From contig CBDCEG010000017.1 of assembly GCA_965215775.1 (NCBI GenBank), forward strand, positions 36,130 through 100,129: a DNA stretch of 64,000 nucleotides, read 5' to 3'. The notes below the pieces were generated by a model that saw only the letters and a program-made list of their open reading frames with translations, had not been told where the DNA came from and did not search any database. The position numbers and the translations under genes were made by a program. Positions 28,289 through 36,798 of the stretch are shown here, piece by piece (the stretch's first letter is position 1; every line of letters begins with the position of its first letter). The DNA comes from CBDCEG01 sp965215775. GTDB lineage: Bacteria > Pseudomonadota > Gammaproteobacteria > Cardiobacteriales > Ostreibacteriaceae.

Positions 28289-28362
28289 AGTATTTGTTTT
28301 ATATTAGTTTAATATCTAATTAATTTTACGAATTTATATTAATTATAGTTGCAACTTATTAG

Positions 28363-30084
28363 TTATTTATAACTTTTAACCACTTTTGCATATTTATTGA
28401 TAAACTCATCATCCAAAGTTATTTTACCTAAATGTTTAATTTTATCTAATTCAACAACCCACCCTTGGAACTTTTTACTATTATCTTCACTAAAAATAAC
28501 AAAAGTTAGATTTTTAAGTTTAGAATAATTTCTCACATCAACTGATTCTCCTTTTCCAAATATAATATAACTAAGACTTGATAATAAATTAATAGCAGAA
28601 TAATCAGTTATATTATTTTTGCTAATATCTAACCACTTAAGCTTGGTTAAATTTTTAAGATACGAAATATCTATTATTTTATTCTTTTTGAGGTTTAAGC
28701 CACCTAACTTAACTAAGTGTCTAAGCTCTCCAATATCAGTTATATGATTATTCATAAGGTTTAAATCCTTCAAATTAGTTAGACCTCCAATACCAGTGAT
28801 ACCTGTTATTTCATTATCATCAAGCCCAAGCAATTCTAATTTACTTAAATTCTTAAGTGCCATAATATTAGTTATTTTATTATTTCTCATTCTCAATCTA
28901 ACTAAGTTAGTCAAGTTAGCAAGAGAGTCAATATTACTTATATTATTTTTAAATAGAGTTAATTTCTCTAGTTTATTTAAATATTTAAGTGAAGAAATGT
29001 CTGATATGTTATTGCCATATAAGTCCAACTCTTTTAAATTTGTTAAATTTTCTAATGAATTAATATTCAATATTTTATTATTTTGCAGATTTAGTTTTTT
29101 TAAATCATTTAACTTTTTAAGTGATGAAATATTTATAATTCTATTGTTGTGCAGAGCTAAGTCTTTTAGTTTAGTTAAGTTCTCAAGAGAATCTACATTA
29201 TTAACTTTATTTTCGTCTAAATATAGTTTTTCTAAGTAAATCATATTTTTAAGTGATGAAATATCAGTTATTTTATTTTCATATAGATATAATTCTTTTA
29301 GTTTAGTCAATCCGCTCAACGAACTAATATCAGATATTTTATTTTTACTCAAATATAGTTTTTCTAACTTAGTTAAGTTTTTCAATGAATTAATATCAGT
29401 TATTTTATTGTCATATAGATATAGTCCTTTTATTTTAATTAATTCACTCAACGAACTAATATCTGATATTTTATTCTCTGCCAAAGATAAATATTCTAAG
29501 TTAGTTAATTTACTAAGAGCAATAATCTCAGTTATTTTATTGGCTGCTACATATAGTCCTTTTAATTTTTTTAGATTACTAATTGCATTAATATCAATAA
29601 TTTTATTCTCTGAAATCCCTATTATTTCTAGATTTCCCAAGTTTTTAAGAGGATTTATATTAATTATTTGATTTGCATCTAATCCAATTTTTTCTAAATA
29701 AATTAATCCATTAATTTTGCTAATATCTGATATTTCATTATCTTGCAAATATAAAGCATTTAATGATGTAAAATACTGAATTCCCTCTATTGATTTTATC
29801 TTTTTTTTATTAAAAGAAATTTTTTTTAGATAAGAAATATCTGAATATAAAATATCTCCTGTTCGTTTATGAATTTTCTCACGAATAGCCTTTTCAAAAT
29901 TTTTGTCGGGGAAATTTATCACATAATTTGGTTGTATTTGCTTACGAACAGATTTTTTAAAGCTTTTGTCATGTAAATTTATTACATCATTTAGTTTTAT
30001 TTCCTTGGTATTTGCAAAGCTTAAACCAACAGATAAGGTAATTAATAATCCTCCTAGGATTCTTACTATCTTATGTATTTTCAT
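28363..30084 (-). CDS. Exported leucine-rich-repeat protein, 18 repeats
   Basis: About 573 residues. A signal peptide (M-K-I-H-K-I-V-R-I-L, cleavage near F-A-N) is followed by a cap with a tandem duplication (V-I-N-L-H-D-K-S-F-K-K and V-I-N-F-P-D-K-N-F-E-K). Then come 18 consecutive 22-residue LRRs of the form L-x-x-L-x-L-x-x-N-x-I-x-D-I-x-x-L-x-x-L-x-x, the internalin (SDS22-like) type, then a short C-terminal domain. The frame opens at 30117, but the ATG at 30084 has GAGGA 6 bases upstream and begins the signal peptide, so it is preferred. Its start is 13 bases after the YiiX-like stop. Function unknown; LRRs of this kind bind proteins. Confidence 0.88.
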   Translation of the reverse strand: MKIHKIVRILGGLLITLSVGLSFANTKEIKLNDVINLHDKSFKKSVRKQIQPNYVINFPDKNFEKAIREKIHKRTGDILYSDISYLKKISFNKKKIKSIEGIQYFTSLNALYLQDNEISDISKINGLIYLEKIGLDANQIININPLKNLGNLEIIGISENKIIDINAISNLKKLKGLYVAANKITEIIALSKLTNLEYLSLAENKISDISSLSELIKIKGLYLYDNKITDINSLKNLTKLEKLYLSKNKISDISSLSGLTKLKELYLYENKITDISSLKNMIYLEKLYLDENKVNNVDSLENLTKLKDLALHNNRIINISSLKKLNDLKKLNLQNNKILNINSLENLTNLKELDLYGNNISDISSLKYLNKLEKLTLFKNNISNIDSLANLTNLVRLRMRNNKITNIMALKNLSKLELLGLDDNEITGITGIGGLTNLKDLNLMNNHITDIGELRHLVKLGGLNLKKNKIIDISYLKNLTKLKWLDISKNNITDYSAINLLSSLSYIIFGKGESVDVRNYSKLKNLTFVIFSEDNSKKFQGWVVELDKIKHLGKITLDDEFINKYAKVVKSYK

Positions 30085-30097
30085 ATTGTCCTCTTTA

Positions 30098-31465
30098 TTA
30101 CTTATAACTTTTAACAACCAAATCTTTTAGTAAAGCTTTATCAGTTATAATTTGTGTTTTTGAGTCTTTAGTTCCAAATATTGCGATTGGTTCAAAATCA
30201 TTTTTAGCAAGAGCCATATCAAGTAAATCTTCAGCACTAAAGGTAAGTCGCCCTGCTCTTTCAATAAGGTTGAATTTAATCCCACCAATTCCATCAAATG
30301 CACGATAAATAACTTCAGAACAGACTAATTTATCACTTCTTGCAAAGTCAAAATCAAAACTATAATCTTTTCCAATATGTGGCATAACTTGCTCAAGAGC
30401 TTGTTTTATTTCATTATTATTTAGTTTAGGTCTAAGAATTATAAAATTATCAACTTTTAGCATTTCTTTTAATGGTTTTAATTTGACCCCAGTTTTTAGA
30501 GCTTCTAAGATATCAATTTTAAACTTTCCATTTTCAGAGCTTGGATTTTTGGAGCTTAGTAGTTTCTGTGCGTTTTCATCAAGTTTTACACCCAAATTCT
30601 CACAACTTTCTAAATCTCCAAAATAAAGCGCACAATGTGGCCAAAATCCAGGTATAAAATAATTTGTTAAAGTTAAATCATGGCGTGAAACGATAATATC
30701 ACCAGCTTTAACGATATTTTTTACTTGTTCAATTATTTTGGGCGTTACTCTTTTGGTTTTATTTAAATTAATCTCTGAAATAACTTTACCTGATAATTCC
30801 AAAGCTTTAAACATTGTAAGTTTTCGTGCTGAATAAACTCTTCTTTTAAAAGAAAAAAACCTATACCTCAACCAATATATTGCATATTCAAAATAACCTA
30901 TATTTATAGATTTCTCCAATTTATGGACTAACTCCAAAATTTCTTTAGAAGTTTTTATTTGAGAAGTTACTTTATTCAAATTTTTCCGCACCAAATTCCT
31001 AACATCTTTTAATAACAAAGCATTCATAGGGTTTGTAAGCTCTTTATAAACTTTCGCAAACTCTTTTTTACCCAAATTATATTCAACGGCGGGCTCATTA
31101 AATTTATTTTTTATTAATTTAGAAAAGGCAACTTCATCAATCATTCGCCTGCTCATAGTTACTAATAAACAAGCACTTGCATAACCAATTATAAATAACT
31201 CCCAGTCTTTATTAGTTTTTATTTGTTTAATATCTGAATCAAAACTACTTTCAATTTCATCAACAATTTCCCACAAATTAGCTCTCAAAGTCAAAAACTT
31301 AGCAAACCAATATTTTAAACTTATATCCTCTTTTGGGGTCAAATGGTTTCTTTTAATTACCTCATCTAAATCCACTTTGCTTATCACTTCCTCAAATAAA
31401 TTTAAATATTCACCATAAATATTTAAAAATGCTTTTTGATAATCTAATATATTATTTTTATTCAT
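30098..31465 (-). CDS. YiiX-like permuted papain-fold (NlpC/P60 superfamily) protein
   Basis: 455 residues without a signal peptide. The N-terminal half is helical and unassigned. The C-terminal half (about 245-440) has the YiiX/YebB-type permuted NlpC/P60 signature: G-D-I-I-V-S-R, then the catalytic-type His in F-W-P-H-C-A-L-Y-F-G, and the Cys in L-V-C-S-E-V-I-Y-R-A-F. Relatives are thiol amidases or peptidases, some acting on lipids or peptidoglycan; the substrate is unknown. It is followed 13 bases later by the LRR protein, with which it shares a near-identical 3' end (both encode V-V-K-S-Y-K before the stop). Possibly a coupled enzyme/recognition pair. Confidence 0.8.
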   Translation of the reverse strand: MNKNNILDYQKAFLNIYGEYLNLFEEVISKVDLDEVIKRNHLTPKEDISLKYWFAKFLTLRANLWEIVDEIESSFDSDIKQIKTNKDWELFIIGYASACLLVTMSRRMIDEVAFSKLIKNKFNEPAVEYNLGKKEFAKVYKELTNPMNALLLKDVRNLVRKNLNKVTSQIKTSKEILELVHKLEKSINIGYFEYAIYWLRYRFFSFKRRVYSARKLTMFKALELSGKVISEINLNKTKRVTPKIIEQVKNIVKAGDIIVSRHDLTLTNYFIPGFWPHCALYFGDLESCENLGVKLDENAQKLLSSKNPSSENGKFKIDILEALKTGVKLKPLKEMLKVDNFIILRPKLNNNEIKQALEQVMPHIGKDYSFDFDFARSDKLVCSEVIYRAFDGIGGIKFNLIERAGRLTFSAEDLLDMALAKNDFEPIAIFGTKDSKTQIITDKALLKDLVVKSYK

Positions 31466-31527
31466 TTAATTCTCTTTATTTTTCACAGTTTTTTATATTT
31501 TGCTTTTTTTAACAACCTTTCCATTAT

Positions 31528-31646
31528 TCACTCAGATTTCTCCAATACTTCCAAATAGACACCTTCTTTTTCCTCAAGCTGTTGTTGTAACTCAAACGCT
31601 CCATATTTATCTTGGAAAATTGCAGATTTTTTTCTTCTTCATTCAT
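31528..31646 (-). pseudogene. Short frameshifted coding remnant
   Basis: From an ATG at 31646, 12 bases after the stop of the upstream LRR gene, the frame starts M-N-E-E-E-K-N and soon degenerates. Adding one A to the A7 run at about 31627-31633 instead gives a continuous 39-residue product containing D-K-Y-G-A-F-E-L-Q-Q-Q-L-E-E-K-E-G and ending at 31528. Codon choice in the restored frame looks protein-like (Glu/Leu rich, coiled). Family not recognised. It could be a degraded gene tail or a homopolymer sequencing error. Confidence 0.35.
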
Positions 31647-31658
31647 TTTAATATCTAG

Positions 31659-32315
31659 TTATTTTGGCTCAGCATACTTATTTATAAACTCACTATTGAA
31701 AGTTATTTTTTTCAAATGTCTTATTTTATCTAGTTTAATCATTCTATTTTCAAACTCTCCTTTTGATTCCTCCCAAAAAATTTGAAAAGTTATTTTTTTT
31801 AGCTTAGAATAATTTCTAATATCAACAGCACTCCCTTTTTTCAATTTAAACCATTGTATCTTTGGCAATGAATAAATAACTGAGTAATTTTTTATATTAT
31901 TATTATTTAAACTTAATGTGATTATTTTTTTTAGATTTTTAAGTGGTGAAATATCTGTTATTTTATTATTCCCAACTTCTAACCGCTCTAAACTGACTAA
32001 ATTATTAAGTACAGAAATATCAATTATTAAATTATTATTCAAAGTCAAATCAGTTAAAGATTTAAAATACTGTATCCCATCAATTGATTTTATTTCCAAA
32101 GCATTAGCTGATAATGAGTCAATATTTGAAATATCAGAATACAAAATATCTCCTTTTTGTTTTTCAATCTCTTTACGAACCACCTTTTCAAAGTTTTTGT
32201 CTGGGAAATGTATCACATCATTAGGTTGCATTTCTTTTGCATTTGCAAAACTAAAACTCATTATTAAAGTAATTAGTAAAGCTTCTAAAATTCTTACTAT
32301 ACTTTGTTTTTTCAT
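31659..32315 (-). CDS. Exported leucine-rich-repeat protein, 3 repeats (paralogue)
   Basis: 218 residues. Signal peptide (M-K-K-Q-S-I-V-R-I-L, cleavage near F-A-N-A), a single cap N-D-V-I-H-F-P-D-K-N-F-E-K, three 22-residue LRRs, and a C-terminal domain with V-D-I-R-N-Y-S-K-L-K and L-D-K-I-R-H-L-K-K-I-T. Signal, cap and tail are clearly homologous to the 18-repeat protein at 28.4-30.1 kb, so the two are paralogues differing mainly in repeat number. Located upstream of the YiiX-like gene on the same strand. Function unknown. Confidence 0.85.
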   Translation of the reverse strand: MKKQSIVRILEALLITLIMSFSFANAKEMQPNDVIHFPDKNFEKVVRKEIEKQKGDILYSDISNIDSLSANALEIKSIDGIQYFKSLTDLTLNNNLIIDISVLNNLVSLERLEVGNNKITDISPLKNLKKIITLSLNNNNIKNYSVIYSLPKIQWFKLKKGSAVDIRNYSKLKKITFQIFWEESKGEFENRMIKLDKIRHLKKITFNSEFINKYAEPK

Positions 32316-32519
32316 AATTTCCTGTTTTTATATTTCCTATTATTATTTCTTATTTCTTACTTTTTTCACCCTAAGCGTTTGATTTTTAAAGTAATACTTA
32401 GGTAGAGCAACAAAAAGAAACTACAAATATTGATTTAATTCATTGGGATAGATATTATTTTAAATAACATCTTAATTTATTTATTCTTTTGGATAATATT
32501 TATAGTTAGGTTATAAAAA

Positions 32520-33743
32520 TCAATCCAAACTAATCCCATCAATTTTTGCAATAGTATTTATATCTTTATCACCTCGACCAGATAAGTTCACAATAATAGT
32601 TTCGTTTTTACTCATTTGTTTAGCTAATTTTAGTCCATAAGCAACAGCATGAGATGATTCTAGTGCAGGAATTATTCCTTCAACTTTACATAGAGTTCTA
32701 AACGCAGCAAGTGCCTCTTGGTCACTAATTCCAACATATTCAGCTCTTTTTGTATCTTGTAAATATGAATGTTCTGGACCAACACCAGGGTAATCCAAGC
32801 CTGCAGAAATTGAATAAGGCTCAATGATTTGCCCATAATCATCACACATTAAATAAGTTTTATTTCCGTGTAAAACCCCAACTTTTCCTCGTTGTAGTGC
32901 CATTGCATGCTCATCTGTATCAACTCCCATACCCGCTGCTTCTACTCCAAACATTTTGACATCTTTATCGCCTAAAAACTCATGAAAAAGTCCCATTGCA
33001 TTTGAACCACCGCCTATACAAGCAACTAAAGCATCTGGTAATTTTCCTGTTTGTTCTAGAATTTGCCTTCTTGCTTCACGCCCAATTACAGAGTTAAAAT
33101 CTCTAACCATTTCAGGGTATGGGTGTGGTCCAGCCACTGTTCCTATTACATAAAAAGTATCATCAACATTTGCAACCCAATCACGAAGTGCTTCGTTTAA
33201 AGCATCTTTAAGTGTTTTTGAACCTGATTCTGCTGGAATAACCTTTGCCCCCAAAAGTTTCATTCTATAAATATTCGGGCTTTGTCTAATAATATCTTTT
33301 GCACCCATATGAACAACACATTCCAGACCTAACCTTGCAGCGATAGTTGCTGTTGCAACACCGTGCTGCCCAGCTCCAGTTTCTGCTATTATTCTTTTTT
33401 TGCCAAGTCTTTTAGCAAGTAAAGCTTGTCCAATTGTATTATTTATTTTATGCGCACCAGTATGATTTAAGTCTTCTCTTTTAAGGTAAATTTTTGCACC
33501 ACCATTTTCCTTGGAAAGTCTTTTTGCAAAATAAAGAGGACTTGGGCGACCAACATAATGTGCCAAATCATAATCAAATTCCTGCCAAAAAGATTTATCA
33601 GTTTTAGCTTTATTATAAGCTTCTTCTAGTTCAATAACTGCTTGCATTAGTGTTTCTGAAATAAATTGTCCACCAAATCTACCAAAAAAACCTTTATCAT
33701 CAGGTCCAGTTTGAAATTTTCTTTTTTTATCTGAATTATTCAT
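32520..33743 (-). CDS. trpB: Tryptophan synthase beta chain
   Basis: 407 residues, the standard TrpB1 length. PLP-binding lysine in H-T-G-A-H-K-I-N, catalytic-loop E-T-G-A-G-Q-H-G, and phosphate loop G-G-G-S-N-A-M-G are conserved. Condenses indole with serine to give tryptophan. No trpA is adjacent (the next gene downstream is the LRR protein), although trpB and trpA usually sit together, so either trpA lies elsewhere or the cell salvages indole. Located 42 bases after murD on the same strand. Confidence 0.94.
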   Translation of the reverse strand: MNNSDKKRKFQTGPDDKGFFGRFGGQFISETLMQAVIELEEAYNKAKTDKSFWQEFDYDLAHYVGRPSPLYFAKRLSKENGGAKIYLKREDLNHTGAHKINNTIGQALLAKRLGKKRIIAETGAGQHGVATATIAARLGLECVVHMGAKDIIRQSPNIYRMKLLGAKVIPAESGSKTLKDALNEALRDWVANVDDTFYVIGTVAGPHPYPEMVRDFNSVIGREARRQILEQTGKLPDALVACIGGGSNAMGLFHEFLGDKDVKMFGVEAAGMGVDTDEHAMALQRGKVGVLHGNKTYLMCDDYGQIIEPYSISAGLDYPGVGPEHSYLQDTKRAEYVGISDQEALAAFRTLCKVEGIIPALESSHAVAYGLKLAKQMSKNETIIVNLSGRGDKDINTIAKIDGISLD

Positions 33744-33755
33744 ATCTTTACTCTC

Positions 33756-33783
33756 TATTTTATATTTTATATTTTATATTTTA
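33756..33783. repeat. 7-bp tandem repeat in the murD-trpB gap
   Basis: Four perfect copies of TATTTTA followed by a partial unit fill nearly the whole 42-base space between the murD stop and the trpB start. Short pure repeats can change copy number by slippage and here would change the spacing upstream of the trpB start. Confidence 0.75.
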
Positions 33784-33785
33784 TA

Positions 33786-35121
33786 TTATATTTTTAAACT
33801 ACTTACTAACTTTTCAAACTCATTTCCACGCACAATATAACTTTCAAACATATCAAAGCTAGCACAGGCAGGAGAAAGCATAACAACATCATTGGGTTTA
33901 GCCAACTCTACTGATTTATCAAAAGCTTTTTCCAAACTATCACAAAAATAATAATCAATTATGCCGTCAAAATATTTAGCAATTTTTTTCGCATCAATAC
34001 CTATCAAAATCAAAGCTTTTATTTTACCTTTTGCAACTTCTAAAAGTGGTGCAAAATCTTGCTCTTTGGCTTGCCCACCTGCAATCAAAATAATAGGCTG
34101 GTTAATTCCATTAACAGCAGCAATAGTCGCTCCAACATTAGTTCCCTTGGAATCATTAATAAAAGTTATTCCATTTTTCACCAATACTTTAACACAACGA
34201 TGGGCTAAACCATTAAAGTTTGCACAAGATTTGGCTATAATATTTTTGTCTATATTAAAATAATTTGCCACCAAAAAAACTGCCATCACATTATCACAAT
34301 GGTGCAAACCAATTTGTTTATAATTATTCATATCAAACAAACTATTATTATTTAATTTAATTAAGTTTTTATTTGTGTATAAATTAGGTTCTTTTTGCTG
34401 TTTAGTTCTTGAAAAACCTACACATTTTATATTATTATCTTTCAAATAATTAGTAATCCAACTATCATCAAAATTTACAATTTTATAGTTTGCTTGTTTA
34501 ATAACTTGCATTTTCGTTTGTGCATAATCATCAAAATCTTTATATCTATCAAGGTGATCTGGGCTAATATTTAACAAAAGCCCTACTTCCAAATTTAAAC
34601 TTGGAGATTTTTCCAAATGATAACTAGAAAGCTCAATAATATAACCATCAACTTTATCATCAAAATCAATCAAAGTTTGCAAAACAGGTAAACCTATATT
34701 TCCACAAAGTATAAAATTTTTATTTGCATCTTTAAATACTTTATCAATCAAGCTAACAACAGTGGACTTACCGTTTGAGCCAGTTACACCAATAATTGGT
34801 TTAGTTGAAAGCTGTGCAAATAGTTCCATATCTGTGATAATTTTATCTAAATTATTCTTAAAACAGTTTTTACGCAAATCAACACCTGGAGAAACTAAAA
34901 TTGCTTTATAATTACTTAATTTATCTGAAGTTATTTCACCAAGCTCTATAGAGTTTTTGTCTGTTTCAAAATAATTTATTTATATTATTACTTTCGTCCA
35001 AAACTGTGCATTTTATATTTGCATTATTAAGCAAATCAAAACAAGATTTACCAGTCAGACCAGCACCAATTATAGCTATTGGAGTTTTTAAATTTAACTG
35101 CTGAAGTTTTTTTACTATCAT
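33786..35121 (-). pseudogene. murD: murD, UDP-N-acetylmuramoylalanine-D-glutamate ligase, frameshifted
   Basis: Adds D-Glu to UDP-MurNAc-Ala in peptidoglycan synthesis. The ATG is at 35121; the first part encodes P-I-A-I-I-G-A-G-L-T-G-K-S and stops early at a TGA. Removing one T from the T4 run (plus-strand AAAA at 34968-34971) restores I-N-K-L-F-E-T-D-K and joins it to the long downstream frame with the ATP loop G-V-T-G-S-N-G-K-S-T, H-L-D-R-Y and the C-terminal domain. The restored protein is 444 residues, normal for MurD. MurD is normally essential, so a sequencing error or tolerated slippage is more likely than true loss. It begins 19 bases after the glutamine-amidotransferase stop. Confidence 0.85.
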
Positions 35122-35140
35122 TTTATTAATTTTTTGCTAA

Positions 35141-35991
35141 TTATTTTAAATTAAAACTAGAAATATCAACACTTCCATCATTGAAAACAGTTACAAAACT
35201 GCTTTCAGGTATAGCTTGCCAATTTTCTCGCATCTCTGAAAGAGGCTCAGAAACCAAAAGCTTTGCATTATTTGGAAGAATTATATTATTTTTGCTCATC
35301 AGAAAGAGCTTGTTTGTTTTTATTTATATAAAGAGTTTTCTGCTGTTCAAAACTTGAATAACGAACCGCATACACTTTGGTTACCATCAGATAAGGCTGC
35401 CGTTAGCTTAAATGGTTTTTTAATATTATATTTTTTGCGTAAATCCTCAATAAAACTAACCGCATTTTCTAAAGCTTTTTGGGGATTTTCCTGCAAGCCA
35501 AAGCTAATAATTAGATAAAAAAACCATTCTGTATCAGTTGTTCCTTCAATTAAAGGAAATAAATTAGGAGTTATTTTTAAAGCAATATCTCGTTTTAGTT
35601 TAGAAAAATCATTAATTTCACCATTATGCTGAAAAACCCAATTATTATAACGAAATGGGTGGCAATTACTTCGTTGAACCAAGCCTTGATAAGCTGCTCG
35701 TAAATGCCCAAAAAATAATCCAGACTTAGTTTGTGCAGCAATTGATAAGTAGTTTCTATCATTCCAGGCTGGGCGTAAATCTTTGTAAACCCCTGGGAAT
35801 TCACGCTGCCCATACCAAGCAATTCCAAAACCATCATCATTTGTTGGAAAAGGACCGTCAGGAATAACAGAGTGTCCTTTTATTATATTTTCTTCCGCAA
35901 ATCTACTTTGTCTTAATAGAGAATGAGATGGTTTTACCAAAATATCCTCCAAAAAAATAGGCTCACCAATATAAGCTATCCATCTACACAT
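35141..35991 (-). pseudogene. Class II glutamine amidotransferase (YafJ type), two frameshifts
   Basis: Begins M-C-R-W-I-A-Y-I-G with the nucleophile Cys2, and has G-H-L-R-A-A, N-x-H-P-F and F-Q-H-N-G of the Ntn-hydrolase glutaminase fold. The intact frame ends at 35347, but homology continues: removing one A at 35376-35378 gives V-Y-A-V-R-Y-S-S, and removing one more at 35289-35293 gives L-L-V-S-E-P-L-S-E and the natural C-terminus ending at 35141. Full length would be about 282 residues. The substrate of YafJ-type proteins is not settled. Both errors are single-base insertions in A runs, like the one in the neighbouring murD. Confidence 0.8.
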
Positions 35992-36039
35992 AAAATACCT
36001 GTTTATATTTTTTTATTGAAAAATATATTTTTAACATAG

Positions 36040-36652
36040 CTAAAATACTAACCTACGATATTTTTGAGGATCTTGTTGCAAACCTTTTTAGCCCAAATCC
36101 CAAGCTTTAATTTTTTAGCTTGTTTCATTGCTTTAATATATTCTTTGGGAGGTTTGTATCTACTATAAACTCTTGCAAATCCTAGTTTGACTAACTGCAA
36201 ACCCAAATTAGTTTTTGTTTTATTTTTGTCATAATTATAAACAGTTCCTAAACTACGACCGTAAATATCAGTTCCTATAATTGAAATTAATATTTTTTTA
36301 TTTATTAATTGTAATAGTTTATTTTTTGCTTTAACCCCCCCAAAATTTTGCCCTAATTCAGGTGTATCAATATTAGAAAACCTAACTCTAATTTTCTTAA
36401 AGTTTTGTTTTTTGCTTTCTTTTTGATTTTTTTGCCAAGTTGTTTTTTGTTCTGATTAGTTTGTTTATTTGAAATTAGTGTTTGCTGTTTGCTTTGATTA
36501 CAATTAGCAATTATGGTATCGCCATCAATAACTTTCACTAACTTACAATAATAAACACCAAGTTTTAATGATTGTTTTTTCTCAGTCTTATTAAAACTAT
36601 AAATTAATAAAGAAATTAATAAACTAATAAAAATATAACTATATTTTATCAA
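36040..36652 (-). pseudogene. Thermonuclease (SNase-like), frameshifted
   Basis: Signal-anchor N-terminus (start at TTG 36652 is uncertain), then Y-C-K-L-V-K-V-I-D-G-D-T-I-I-A, the start of the SNase fold. A basic Lys/Gln-rich insert follows. The continuing homology I-R-V-R-F-S-N-I-D-T-P-E-L-G-Q-N-F-G, Y-G-R-S-L-G and A-K-K-L-K-L-G-I-W-A lies in another frame, reached by adding one A near 36407-36412. A further added A near the end gives the usual tail Q-D-P-Q-K-Y-R-R. Active-site Arg and Asp/Glu residues (R-V-R-F, D-T-P-E, Y-G-R) remain. Either a decayed secreted nuclease or sequencing error. Confidence 0.75.
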
Positions 36653-36756
36653 TATAAACTCAATTATGGATTTTGCTTTTGTGAACTACTTACTAAATAT
36701 AATATATCCTTCTAAATAATTCATAGAGTAAGAATTTATTTAAATTTAAAACTTAA

Positions 36757-36790
36757 ATAAAAAAAGCAGATTTTTCCATCTGCTTTTTTT
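36757..36790 (-). terminator. Rho-independent terminator after ihfB
   Basis: An A-tract, the stem GCAGAT/ATCTGC around a 6-base loop, and a T-tract form an almost perfect hairpin 9 bases after the ihfB stop codon. Because it has A and T tracts on both sides it can also terminate leftward or rightward transcripts. It marks the end of the aroA-cmk-rpsA-ihfB transcript. Confidence 0.9.
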
Positions 36791-36798
36791 ATTATTAT

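Noticed and set aside
28796..29671. Long plus-strand frames opposite the LRR repeats
   Set aside because: Periodic antisense shadows of the 66-base coding repeat; no ribosome site or sensible composition.
28400..29770. Regular repeat as a CRISPR array
   Set aside because: The 66-base units are continuous coding LRRs with no alternating spacers.
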